From Bacillota bacterium (lineage in GTDB: Bacteria > Bacillota > Clostridia > Oscillospirales > Acutalibacteraceae): a DNA stretch of 11,380 nucleotides. Positions within the stretch are counted from its first letter, which is position 1, and the number at the start of each line of letters is the position of its first letter. The notes under the pieces are model-generated. The model saw only the letters and a list, made by a program, of their open reading frames with translations. It ran no database searches and had not been told where the DNA came from. This document shows, piece after piece, positions 1 to 6,474 of this stretch. The translations under genes and the position numbers were made by a program. Where the stretch lies: assembly GCA_023460155.1 (NCBI GenBank), contig JAEWRF010000099.1, forward strand, positions 1 to 11,380, given 5' to 3'.

Positions 1-732
1 GTGCAGGGGGAAGCAAATTCCCGCACCATCTCAGTCACGCTGAAGGACGCCGGAGGACAGTCCGTCGATCTCAGCGGAGCCTCGGCACATCTGTATATCC
101 AAAATCCGGATGGCGTGGAGATTTTTCTGGATGGAACGGTTCCGAACTCCGCAGACGGCGTGTGCTGCTTTACGCTGACGTCCGGAGCAACCGCTGTGCC
201 CGGAATAGCACAATGTCAGATTCTGATATCGTGGCCGGACAATCGGTCGCTGAAAGTCGTGGGCCTGTCTCTGGAGATCATTCCGTCCAATCTTGACGGT
301 GCAGTTGAAAGCGCCGACGAATTTTCCGCATTGGTGACCGTTCTCAACAAGGCCGAAGCGGTGTCGGATACCATGACGCAGGTGGCCGCGAGCTCCAAAC
401 AAGTCGCAGCGGATGCGCAGACCGCTGTCACAGCAGCCAATGCCGCTGTCTCAACAGCGAATTCGGCGTCTGAAGCAGCGAACGGAGCGGCTTCAGACGC
501 CAATCAGGCGGCTCTGAACGCCGCGCGGCTCTATCAGATGGTGAACCCACTGACCGGGCAGTCGGCGTATGTGACCGATGTGGTCAACGGGCTGACCTCT
601 TACATTTTCCGCACCTCCGTTATGGCGCGGGAAATGGACGGATTAAACAAAGCTGCGCAGGACTGTGACGCTCTGACCGTTTCGGCCGTGACTTTTGACA
701 CGGACGCAAAAACAGAATTGGGGGTATCTTGA
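1..732 (+). CDS. Phage baseplate upper protein, BppU family (5' partial)
   Basis: Structural protein of a phage or phage-like tail; the BppU family links the baseplate core to receptor-binding proteins. The first ~95 residues look like the BppU N-terminal beta domain: an N-S-R-T-I-S-V-T-L stretch, then DLSGASAHLYIQNPDG and a V-P-G-I-A-Q-C-Q-I-L segment. Residues ~110-178 are very rich in Ala, Ser, Thr and Asn with heptad-like spacing, suggesting a trimeric coiled-coil stalk. The C-terminal ~60 residues (LYQMVNPLTGQ onward) match a tail segment common in Firmicutes phages, ending in degenerate repeats of the A-x-x-x-D-x-L type. The frame is open at base 1. Family members usually have about 20 more residues before the N-S-R-T motif, so the GTG at position 1 is probably an internal Val codon and the true start lies upstream. 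The stop is followed at once by the next gene. Confidence 0.8.
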   Translation: MQGEANSRTISVTLKDAGGQSVDLSGASAHLYIQNPDGVEIFLDGTVPNSADGVCCFTLTSGATAVPGIAQCQILISWPDNRSLKVVGLSLEIIPSNLDGAVESADEFSALVTVLNKAEAVSDTMTQVAASSKQVAADAQTAVTAANAAVSTANSASEAANGAASDANQAALNAARLYQMVNPLTGQSAYVTDVVNGLTSYIFRTSVMAREMDGLNKAAQDCDALTVSAVTFDTDAKTELGVS

Positions 733-1311
733 ATGGCAACATCGAATCATACGGCAAATTACAGTCTGTCGCAGTACGCGGCAAACGACCCGGTTAAATT
801 CCTGACCAACTATAATCAGGATATGGCTGCGATTGACGCCGCCCTGAAGGCGATTAAAGACGAAGCAGATGCGGCGGTGCCCGACGCGCGGAAAATAGCC
901 GGGCTGGCTCTGTCGGCTGACATCACAGCCGCCCAGCTGCTTGCCGCCGCGGGTCTTGCTTCCGGCGATGCCTCCGGCAACGCTCAGAACGCGCTGAAGC
1001 TCGGGGGAAAAGCAGCTTCGCTGTTCCCGAGCACGGACGTTGTCACCATGCAGTCTCTCTCTCTGCTGAACGGATGGGCAACATCCGGGGGGAATCTTCT
1101 GGCAATCCGGTTTGGGCGTGTCGTTTATATCGGATTTAAGGATGGCACATTCTCGGGCACGCCGGGTACAACAGTTGCAGTTCTTCCGGACGGTTGGAAT
1201 CCGCAGGGAGTCTGGGTCGTCTCGAACGACGGCTCATTTGCTGTGCAGGGAAACAGCATCATCGTCTGGAGTTCAACCATCTCGAGCAAAGCCGGAACAT
1301 TCATTTTATAA
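733..1311 (+). CDS. Phage tail fibre / receptor-binding-like protein
   Basis: 192-residue protein starting immediately after the previous stop (TGA then ATG, no gap), with a GGGGG stretch just upstream as ribosome site, so it is translationally coupled to the BppU gene. The N-terminus (Y-S-L-S-Q-Y-A-A-N-D-P-V-K-F-L-T-N-Y-N) resembles the opening of small Firmicutes phage tail proteins that attach to the baseplate. The middle carries an A-L-K-L-G-G-K-A-A-S-L-F motif, a short element recurring in tail fibres. The last ~80 residues are beta-rich and contain a L-P-D-G-W-N-P turn, like the C-terminal knob of tail fibres where host receptors are bound. Assignment rests on recognised motifs and position; binding function is inferred. 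It is the last gene of the tail module here, as no holin or lysin follows. Confidence 0.65.
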   Translation: MATSNHTANYSLSQYAANDPVKFLTNYNQDMAAIDAALKAIKDEADAAVPDARKIAGLALSADITAAQLLAAAGLASGDASGNAQNALKLGGKAASLFPSTDVVTMQSLSLLNGWATSGGNLLAIRFGRVVYIGFKDGTFSGTPGTTVAVLPDGWNPQGVWVVSNDGSFAVQGNSIIVWSSTISSKAGTFIL

Positions 1312-1391
1312 AAGCAAGCGGCCTCTTCCCAAGCCGGGTCGCTCAGGCCGGTTCCCGCCGCGGATTTCAGCACAAAACGCTTTTTCGGATC

Positions 1392-1421
1392 AAGGACCGC
1401 CCGGCAATGGGCGGCCCTTTT
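1392..1421 (+). terminator. Rho-independent terminator after the tail genes
   Basis: The stem is GGACCGCCC (1394-1402) against GGGCGGCCC (1409-1417), with a 6-base loop. Eight of nine pairs match, with one A-C mismatch. Two A-T pairs extend the base of the stem into TTTT (1418-1421). It lies about 80 bases after the tail-fibre stop and before the next promoter, the right place to separate the two transcription units. Confidence 0.75.
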
Positions 1422-1473
1422 CATGCTCATAGCACAACCCGGAGGGGGTCGCTTCCAAAATGACCTCCAGTAC

Positions 1474-1502
1474 TTGAATCCTTTTCCAATTAGTGCTATA
1501 AT
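1474..1502 (+). promoter_or_regulatory. Sigma-A promoter, extended -10, for the glycan operon
   Basis: The -35 element is TTGAAT (1474-1479, consensus TTGACA). After a 17-base spacer comes a perfect -10 TATAAT (1497-1502), preceded by TGC, which gives an extended -10 (TGnTATAAT). The predicted start of transcription is around 1508-1510, leaving a leader of about 110 bases before rfbA. Spacing and sequence suggest a strong housekeeping promoter; no operator was recognised. Confidence 0.82.
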
Positions 1503-1531
1503 TGCTTTATTCTGTTTAATTATGCCCAATC

Positions 1532-1555
1532 GCGTCTGTTTTCGCTGTCAGACGC
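1532..1555 (+). promoter_or_regulatory. Leader RNA hairpin of the glycan operon
   Basis: GCGTCTG (1532-1538) and CAGACGC (1549-1555) form a perfect 7-bp stem closed by a 10-base loop, about 25 bases after the predicted transcription start. It is followed by TCTCTC rather than a T-tract, so it is not an intrinsic terminator. Position in the leader of a polysaccharide operon of more than 9.7 kb makes a role in processive antitermination (for example LoaP/NusG-paralogue recruitment) or mRNA stability possible. That role is inference. Confidence 0.5.
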
Positions 1556-1574
1556 TCTCTCAAAAACGTTGTGA

Positions 1575-1590
1575 ACAGGGCTCGGCCCGT
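1575..1590 (+). promoter_or_regulatory. Second small hairpin in the operon leader
   Basis: GGGC (1578-1581) pairs with GCCC (1585-1588) around a TCG loop. AC (1575-1576) with GT (1589-1590) extends the stem beyond a bulged A. It is short and ends 14 bases before the AAGGAG ribosome site of rfbA (1605-1610). It may simply be chance; it is listed because it stands next to the stronger leader hairpin. Confidence 0.25.
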
Positions 1591-1617
1591 CGAATGGAAT
1601 TCAAAAGGAGTTTTCGT

Positions 1618-2502
1618 ATGAAAGGCATCATTCTGGCCGGCGGAAGCGGTACAAGACTATATCCGCTGACTCTGGTTACTTCCAAACAGCTTCTTCCGGT
1701 TTATGATAAACCCATGATTTTTTATCCGCTTTCCACTCTGATGCTCGCGGGAATCCGGGATATTTTGGTTATCTCCACCCCGCAGGATCTGTCAAACTTT
1801 GAAAATCTACTGGGTGACGGAAGCCGCTACGGAATCCATCTCAGTTATAAGGTTCAACCGTCCCCGGACGGATTGGCTCAGGCTTTCCTGCTCGGAGAGG
1901 AGTTTATCGGAAACAGCTGCTGCGCCATGATCCTCGGGGACAATATTTTTTATGGCAGCGGATTCATCCGGGCCCTGCGCAAGGCCTCCGCGGATGCCGA
2001 GAACGGAAAAGCGACCGTATTTGGATATTATGTAAATGATCCGGAACGTTTTGGAGTCGTTGAATTTGATCAGAAGGGGCACGCGGTTTCCATTGAGGAG
2101 AAACCAAAGGCGCCGAAATCCAACTACGCCGTGACGGGCCTTTATTTTTATGATGAGCGGATCGTCAGTTATGCAAAGAAGGTCAAGCCGTCCCCGCGGG
2201 GGGAGCTGGAGATCACCGACATCAACCGCATGTATCTCGAGGACGGGGCTCTTCAGGTGCAGCTGCTCAGCCGGGGATTCGCTTGGCTGGATACCGGAAC
2301 CGTCGATACCCTTGCACAGGCTTCCGAATTTGTCAGAGTCGTTGAGGAACGGCAGGGAATTCAGATCTCCGCCCTGGAAGAAATTGCTTTCCGGAACAGC
2401 TGGATCGACCGCGGCCAACTGCTGAAGGCTGCCGATACATACGGAAAATCGCAGTATGGCGCACACCTCAAGCGCGTGGCGGAAGGGAAGTTCGAGATAT
2501 GA
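1618..2502 (+). CDS. rfbA: Glucose-1-phosphate thymidylyltransferase (RmlA/RfbA)
   Basis: Cytosolic enzyme joining glucose-1-phosphate and dTTP to make dTDP-glucose and pyrophosphate, the first step of dTDP-deoxysugar synthesis. The nucleotide-binding motif GGSGTRLYPLT is at residues 8-18, PDGLAQA at 83-89 and the metal-binding LGDNIFYG around D108. An E-E-K-P-K-A-P-K-S-N-Y segment and a W-L-D-T-G-T motif follow, all typical of RmlA. The ATG at 1618 is chosen because AAGGAG (1605-1610) sits 7 bases before it and M-K-G-I-I-L-A-G-G is the normal RmlA N-terminus. At 294 residues the protein has the usual length for the family; the open frame back to 1423 would add 65 unrelated residues. It is the first gene of the operon and overlaps rfbB by 4 bases (ATGA). 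Confidence 0.97.
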   Translation: MKGIILAGGSGTRLYPLTLVTSKQLLPVYDKPMIFYPLSTLMLAGIRDILVISTPQDLSNFENLLGDGSRYGIHLSYKVQPSPDGLAQAFLLGEEFIGNSCCAMILGDNIFYGSGFIRALRKASADAENGKATVFGYYVNDPERFGVVEFDQKGHAVSIEEKPKAPKSNYAVTGLYFYDERIVSYAKKVKPSPRGELEITDINRMYLEDGALQVQLLSRGFAWLDTGTVDTLAQASEFVRVVEERQGIQISALEEIAFRNSWIDRGQLLKAADTYGKSQYGAHLKRVAEGKFEI

Positions 2503-3512
2503 TTTTATTAGTGACCGGCGGCGCCGGCTTTATCGGCGGCAATTTTATTCACTATATGCTGAAAAAGCATTCGGAGGACAGCATTGTCTGCATTGATGCG
2601 CTTACCTACGCCGGCAATATGGAGACGCTGGCCGATGTTCTGCATGATCCGCGGCTCAAATTTATTAAAGGTGATATCACGGATCGCGCGCTGGTCTACG
2701 GCGTATTCGAAAGCGAACATCCGGATGTCGTCGTCAACTTCGCGGCAGAGAGTCATGTGGACCGGTCGATCGAGAATCCGGCAATTTTTCTGCAGACAAA
2801 CGTGATGGGCACGCAGGTGATGCTGGACGCAAGCAGAAAATACGGTGTCACACGCTACCATCAGGTATCCACCGACGAGGTCTACGGCGATCTCCCGCTT
2901 GACAGACCGGATCTTTTTTTTATGGAGGATACGCCTCTCCACACATCATCCCCATATTCCGCCTCCAAGGCCAGCGCCGATCTGCTGACGCTGGCCTATC
3001 ATCGCACTTATGGGCTTCCCGTCACGGTTTCGCGCTGCTCCAACAATTACGGACCGTACCAGTTCCCCGAAAAGCTGATTCCGCTGATGATTGCGAATGC
3101 ACTGAACGGAAAGCCGCTTCCGGTTTACGGCGACGGAAAAAACGTACGGGACTGGCTGTATGTGGATGACCATTGCGCGGCGATCGACCTGATTCTCCGG
3201 AAAGGCCGCGTGGGTGAAATCTACAACATCGGCGGACACAACGAAAAAAGCAACCTCGAAGTGGTCCAGCTGATTATCAAGGCCCTGAATCAGGGAGAAA
3301 TCAAGTTCGTGCGCGACCGCGCCGGACATGACAGACGGTATGCCATAGACCCCGCCAAAATTCACGGGGAACTGGGCTGGCTGCCGGAAACCAGATTTGA
3401 GGACGGAATTCAGTCAACCATCCGGTGGTACCTGGAAAATCGTCCCTGGTGGGAGCATATCGTCAGCGGAGAATACCAAAAATATTACGAACGCATGTAT
3501 GCGGGCCGGTAA
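2499..3512 (+). CDS. rfbB: dTDP-glucose 4,6-dehydratase (RmlB/RfbB)
   Basis: Converts dTDP-glucose to dTDP-4-keto-6-deoxyglucose using bound NAD, the branch-point intermediate for 6-deoxyhexoses. It is a short-chain dehydrogenase of the extended class. The Rossmann motif TGGAGFIG lies at residues 6-13, F-A-A-E-S-H-V-D-R-S at 81-90 and S-T-D-E-V-Y at 124-129 (the T-D-E triad of the dehydratases), and Y-S-A-S-K gives the catalytic Y153 and K157. R-D-W-L-Y-V-D-D-H is also typical. The length of 337 residues is normal. The start overlaps the rfbA stop (ATGA), so the two are translationally coupled. No rmlC or rmlD follows; the intermediate is instead predicted to be used by the isomerase at 6053 and the aminotransferase at 6475. 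Confidence 0.97.
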   Translation: MILLVTGGAGFIGGNFIHYMLKKHSEDSIVCIDALTYAGNMETLADVLHDPRLKFIKGDITDRALVYGVFESEHPDVVVNFAAESHVDRSIENPAIFLQTNVMGTQVMLDASRKYGVTRYHQVSTDEVYGDLPLDRPDLFFMEDTPLHTSSPYSASKASADLLTLAYHRTYGLPVTVSRCSNNYGPYQFPEKLIPLMIANALNGKPLPVYGDGKNVRDWLYVDDHCAAIDLILRKGRVGEIYNIGGHNEKSNLEVVQLIIKALNQGEIKFVRDRAGHDRRYAIDPAKIHGELGWLPETRFEDGIQSTIRWYLENRPWWEHIVSGEYQKYYERMYAGR

Positions 3513-3566
3513 GGTCAAATTACCGAACGGATCCAGTACAACTGTCTTAGAAACCGGGGTTACAAA

Positions 3567-5048
3567 GTGAATCGTAAGAATAAGTTCAAATCTCGTTTGA
3601 TTTATTTTTTTCGAAAGATATTAGGTGTTATTTTTCTTTACGACCGTTTTATGGAAGGCTTCAGCAAATTAGATGAACAGATCGGCAGAGTAGAAAGCCG
3701 ACTGAAGAACGTGGAAGAGGATACAGTCGCCAATAACGCAGATAAAGAGCGTTTCGTCCGACTTACAGAAGACCAGCTGGATCAGGCTGCTAAACAAATG
3801 ATTCAGATGGATGCAATCAAAAAACAGCTTCTTGATCTGGAAGTTAAGGTTGAAGAAAATAAATCCAGTAACGACGAGATCCTGAAGAGTTATCCTGTTA
3901 TGCCGCAGGATCTTTTAAATTATAAGGAAGATATCCGCAGCATCGTTTGGGGCGACGCCTTTGTTGTGGAGCATGCCTATGCCCGCTATTTTAATTTCGG
4001 TGATCACGCCCTTGGGTTAGGTGTAAGGAGATCCTTTACTAAGTATTTTTACGACAAATGCAGATTTGAAATCATGGATATCCACAGAACCGCAATGACC
4101 CGCTATGAAATCGATGCCCTGAATCATAGGGCGGATCTGTTTTTGGTGGGCGGCGGCGGCCTGATCCATTCCGCAGATAATAAACATTGGCTTTTTAATC
4201 TTGATACCGGCTTGATTGATTATCTCAAATGCCCGACCGTGTTTTACGCCCTCGGATATAATCAGTATTACGGTCAGGATTCATTGACAGGAAAAAATGA
4301 AATTGAACTCAATCTTGAGGCTCTGAAATCGAAAGCTTTGTCTTTTTCCGTTCGCAACGATACTTCAAAAGAGAAATTGGCCGCTATGGGTTTTGATTTT
4401 CCGGAAGTCCCCGATCCCGGTTTTTTCGTAGGCTGCGATCACCCCGTGCCGGATATCAAAGGGAAATATGTGGTCTTGCAGCTTGCCTACGATACTCCGA
4501 AGTGGCGAGGGATCGAAACAGAAACGTTTGTAAACAATTTTAAAAAAATCATTCAATATCTAGTCAGCTTGGACTATACCGTTGTTCTTACGCCGCATAC
4601 GTTTCTGGATATTGAAATTACAAAACTTGTCCTGGATGCCGTCGGGAACGCCCGCGTGTTCTCCTGGAACTGGTATGAAATGATCCGGGACGAGAATGTC
4701 AGCCGGGGGCTCGGTTATTATCAGCATGCCGATTTTGTTATCGCCATGAGAGGGCACGCCCAGATCTGTCCGATCGGGATGGGAGTTCCGGTCATCAGTG
4801 TCGCAACGCATTATAAAAATTTTGGATTGATGGACAAGCTTGGTATGAACGATTACGTCCTGACTCCAAATGATGAAAACTTTGTTGAAAAAATGATCTT
4901 CCTTATCGATTCGACAATAAAAAACAATGTGCAGTTGCGGGAAAACATCGGAGTACTTACCACAGAAATGAACCAAAAGACAATGAAGTTTCTGAAAGAA
5001 CTGCGTGGTAAATACGAAGGACTCGGTATGAAAAAATTTATTAATTAG
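3567..5048 (+). CDS. Polysaccharide pyruvyltransferase with N-terminal coiled coil
   Basis: Predicted to transfer pyruvate from phosphoenolpyruvate onto a sugar of the surface glycan, forming a ketal with negative charge. The catalytic region (about residues 130-440) fits the PS_pyruv_trans family (CsaB/WcaK type): N-F-G-D-H-A-L-G-L-G at 143-152, a glycine run GGGGL at 195-199, S-V-R-N-D-T-S at 261-267 and R-G-H-A-Q-I-C-P-I-G-M-G-V-P-V-I at 395-410, with H397 in the usual place of the conserved His. The first ~125 residues are extra. A basic start is followed by a hydrophobic helix (about 11-25), then a heptad-rich, charged segment (about 32-105) that looks like a coiled coil. The start is a GTG with only a weak GGGG site upstream; ATG at 3651 would remove the hydrophobic helix. 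The gene is visibly more AT-rich than its neighbours. Substrate sugar is unknown. Confidence 0.82.
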   Translation: MNRKNKFKSRLIYFFRKILGVIFLYDRFMEGFSKLDEQIGRVESRLKNVEEDTVANNADKERFVRLTEDQLDQAAKQMIQMDAIKKQLLDLEVKVEENKSSNDEILKSYPVMPQDLLNYKEDIRSIVWGDAFVVEHAYARYFNFGDHALGLGVRRSFTKYFYDKCRFEIMDIHRTAMTRYEIDALNHRADLFLVGGGGLIHSADNKHWLFNLDTGLIDYLKCPTVFYALGYNQYYGQDSLTGKNEIELNLEALKSKALSFSVRNDTSKEKLAAMGFDFPEVPDPGFFVGCDHPVPDIKGKYVVLQLAYDTPKWRGIETETFVNNFKKIIQYLVSLDYTVVLTPHTFLDIEITKLVLDAVGNARVFSWNWYEMIRDENVSRGLGYYQHADFVIAMRGHAQICPIGMGVPVISVATHYKNFGLMDKLGMNDYVLTPNDENFVEKMIFLIDSTIKNNVQLRENIGVLTTEMNQKTMKFLKELRGKYEGLGMKKFIN

Positions 5049-5096
5049 TTGATACATTCTATAAATCCGGTGGATTTAAGGAGTTTTAGGACACCA

Positions 5097-6056
5097 ATGA
5101 ACGAGTGTACGGAGAACCGTATAGACAGCAGTGCTGTCCCGCAGGCTGACGTTGACGTCGTCATCCCCTGCTTCGGGAATTACGAACGGCTGCCGGAAAC
5201 CATCCGCTCCGTTCTGGAGCAGGATGCCCGGATCGGAACCGTTGTTCTTTCGGATGACGGTTCCGGGAAGCCGTTTCCCGAAGCGGTGCTCGCTTTAATT
5301 GCCTCCTCGAAGATCCCGTACATTGTCCGACAAAATGAAAACAACAAAGGCACGGTTCGACACCTGAATCAGGCGGCTGCTCTGTGCCGAAGCCGTTACG
5401 TTAAATTTCTCTCTCCGGGGGATACGTTCCTTTTGCCCTCTTCGCTGAGCCTGCTGGTCGGATTTGCGGACCGGCATACGGATGCTCCGGCCGTGACCTC
5501 CCGTGCCAGGATATGCGGCCCATCCTCCGAAGCGGACTATTATGTGTTCCCTCAGCAGTGGCGCAAAAAGTTGTTTGACGGAAGCGAGTTCGAATCCCTC
5601 TGCCGTTTTAATTTCATCAGCGCGGCAGGTTCCCTTTACCGAAGGGATTTCTTTCAGTGTCTGGGAGGGTTCGACACGGATTACCGACTGCTGGAAGACT
5701 GGCCCGCGTGGCTCAGGCTAACACGAACCGGTTACGGCATCCCCTGCCTGTGGGAAGTGACCTGCTGCTATGAGATGGGCGGCGTCAGCAGCCAAAACGC
5801 GAATGCGTACCTCGCGCCTTCGCTCCGGGAGGATATGCTTCTCTGCTACGAGAAAGAGATTCTTCCCTACTCCGGTGAATTCGAACGCGGGATCCGCCGC
5901 GGGATTCGCTACCGCTGTGATCTGCTTAAGGGGACAGGTTCTTTATCGCTTTTTCTTCATTATCCCCTTCTGCACGCCGTTTTCAGCGGAAAAGCCACCG
6001 TCAAAATGCTTCTGGCCCGTCTGAATTCAAAAAGTCATAAAGAGGCGTCAAAATGA
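5097..6056 (+). CDS. GT2-family glycosyltransferase
   Basis: Inverting GT-A glycosyltransferase expected to add one sugar to the lipid-linked glycan at the inner face of the membrane. V-D-V-V-I-P-C-F-G-N-Y opens the fold at residues 19-29, L-S-D-D-G-S gives the nucleotide-binding D53/D54, and the acceptor-side E-D-W motif is at 200-202, the usual catalytic-base position. In the DxD position this protein has S-P-G-D (106-109), where the other two GT2 proteins of the operon have A-A-D-D; G-D variants are known in some GT2 families, so activity is not excluded. ATG at 5097 is preferred over TTG at 5049: AGGA (5088-5091) lies 5 bases upstream, AAGGAG a little further, and the extra 16 residues have no family similarity. 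The product is 319 residues. The stop overlaps the qdtA start (ATGA). Confidence 0.87.
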   Translation: MNECTENRIDSSAVPQADVDVVIPCFGNYERLPETIRSVLEQDARIGTVVLSDDGSGKPFPEAVLALIASSKIPYIVRQNENNKGTVRHLNQAAALCRSRYVKFLSPGDTFLLPSSLSLLVGFADRHTDAPAVTSRARICGPSSEADYYVFPQQWRKKLFDGSEFESLCRFNFISAAGSLYRRDFFQCLGGFDTDYRLLEDWPAWLRLTRTGYGIPCLWEVTCCYEMGGVSSQNANAYLAPSLREDMLLCYEKEILPYSGEFERGIRRGIRYRCDLLKGTGSLSLFLHYPLLHAVFSGKATVKMLLARLNSKSHKEASK

Positions 6057-6469
6057 TCACAAACACGAAAATGATATCCTTTCAGGACCACAGCGGTAAG
6101 CTTGGGCATCTCGTGGCCATCGAGGGAAACCGGGACGTGCCGTTCGAAATCAAAAGAGTATATTATATTACCGGTGTGCCGGAACACGTGACGCGCGGCT
6201 TCCATTCCCACCGGAAGCTGGAGCAGGTCCTTTTGTGTCTGAACGGAGAAGTAAAGATTCGCGTAAAGACCCCGCGGGAAGAAGAAACCGTAGTGCTGAA
6301 CGATCCTTCGAAGGGACTCTTTATCGGACATATGGTCTGGCGGGAAATGTTCGACTTTACCCCCGGTGCCGTCCTGATGGTGCTCGCATCGGAGTATTAT
6401 ACCGAGGACGATTACATCCGGGATTACGGCCAATATTCAGCGGAAGCAAATAATTTCTTTAAGGAATGA
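6053..6469 (+). CDS. qdtA: dTDP-4-keto-6-deoxyglucose 3,4-ketoisomerase (QdtA/FdtA type)
   Basis: Small cupin (138 residues, normal length) that moves the keto group of dTDP-4-keto-6-deoxyglucose from C4 to C3. Visible family features are K-R-V-Y-Y-I at 34-39 with the conserved Y37, R-G-F-H-S-H-R-K-L-E-Q at 48-58 with H51 and H53 in the active site, V-W-R-E-M-F-D-F at 95-102 and A-S-E-Y-Y-x-E-D-D-Y-I-R near the end. The S-G-K-L-G-H-L-V-A-I-E-G opening and Arg97 resemble QdtA (product: 3-keto-6-deoxy-glucose, leading to Qui3N) more than FdtA (galacto product, leading to Fuc3N). Residue 17 is Leu, unlike either enzyme as I remember them, so the gene symbol is a best guess between qdtA and fdtA. 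The start overlaps the preceding GT2 stop, with AGAGG (6041-6045) upstream. Confidence 0.9.
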   Translation: MITNTKMISFQDHSGKLGHLVAIEGNRDVPFEIKRVYYITGVPEHVTRGFHSHRKLEQVLLCLNGEVKIRVKTPREEETVVLNDPSKGLFIGHMVWREMFDFTPGAVLMVLASEYYTEDDYIRDYGQYSAEANNFFKE

Positions 6470-6474
6470 TGATA

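Larger units (their letters stand above)
1312..1617. other. Intergenic region between tail module and glycan operon
   Basis: This 306-base stretch has no convincing gene on either strand. From left to right it contains about 80 bases without a recognised element, a rho-independent terminator closing the tail genes, a strong sigma-A promoter, and the leader of the glycan operon with two hairpins and the rfbA ribosome site. The open frame that enters it from rfbA (back to 1423) overlaps the terminator and promoter and has no recognised homology, so it is treated as non-coding. Confidence 0.75.

Noticed and set aside
1..3. GTG at base 1 as the start of the BppU gene
   Set aside because: The protein would lack the first strand of the BppU domain and no upstream sequence is visible to show a ribosome site; a 5' partial gene is more likely.
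1312..1391. GC-rich stretch with CCGG repeats after the tail-fibre gene, looked at as a possible attachment site or second hairpin
   Set aside because: No long inverted repeat, direct repeat or tRNA-like sequence could be drawn, and the other prophage end is not in the window.
1125..1529. 134-codon open frame on the - strand spanning the intergenic region
   Set aside because: It overlaps the end of the tail-fibre gene, the terminator and the promoter of the + strand, and has no recognisable domain.
1423..1617. N-terminal extension of rfbA back to ATG 1423
   Set aside because: It overlaps the terminator and the promoter, has no RmlA similarity, and the ATG at 1618 has a proper ribosome site and the family N-terminus.
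1807..2466. 219-codon open frame on the - strand
   Set aside because: It is a shadow of rfbA, with no independent start signal or recognised domain.
5049..5096. TTG 5049 as start of the first GT2
   Set aside because: The extra 16 residues lack family similarity, and AAGGAG/AGGA lie inside this stretch just ahead of ATG 5097.
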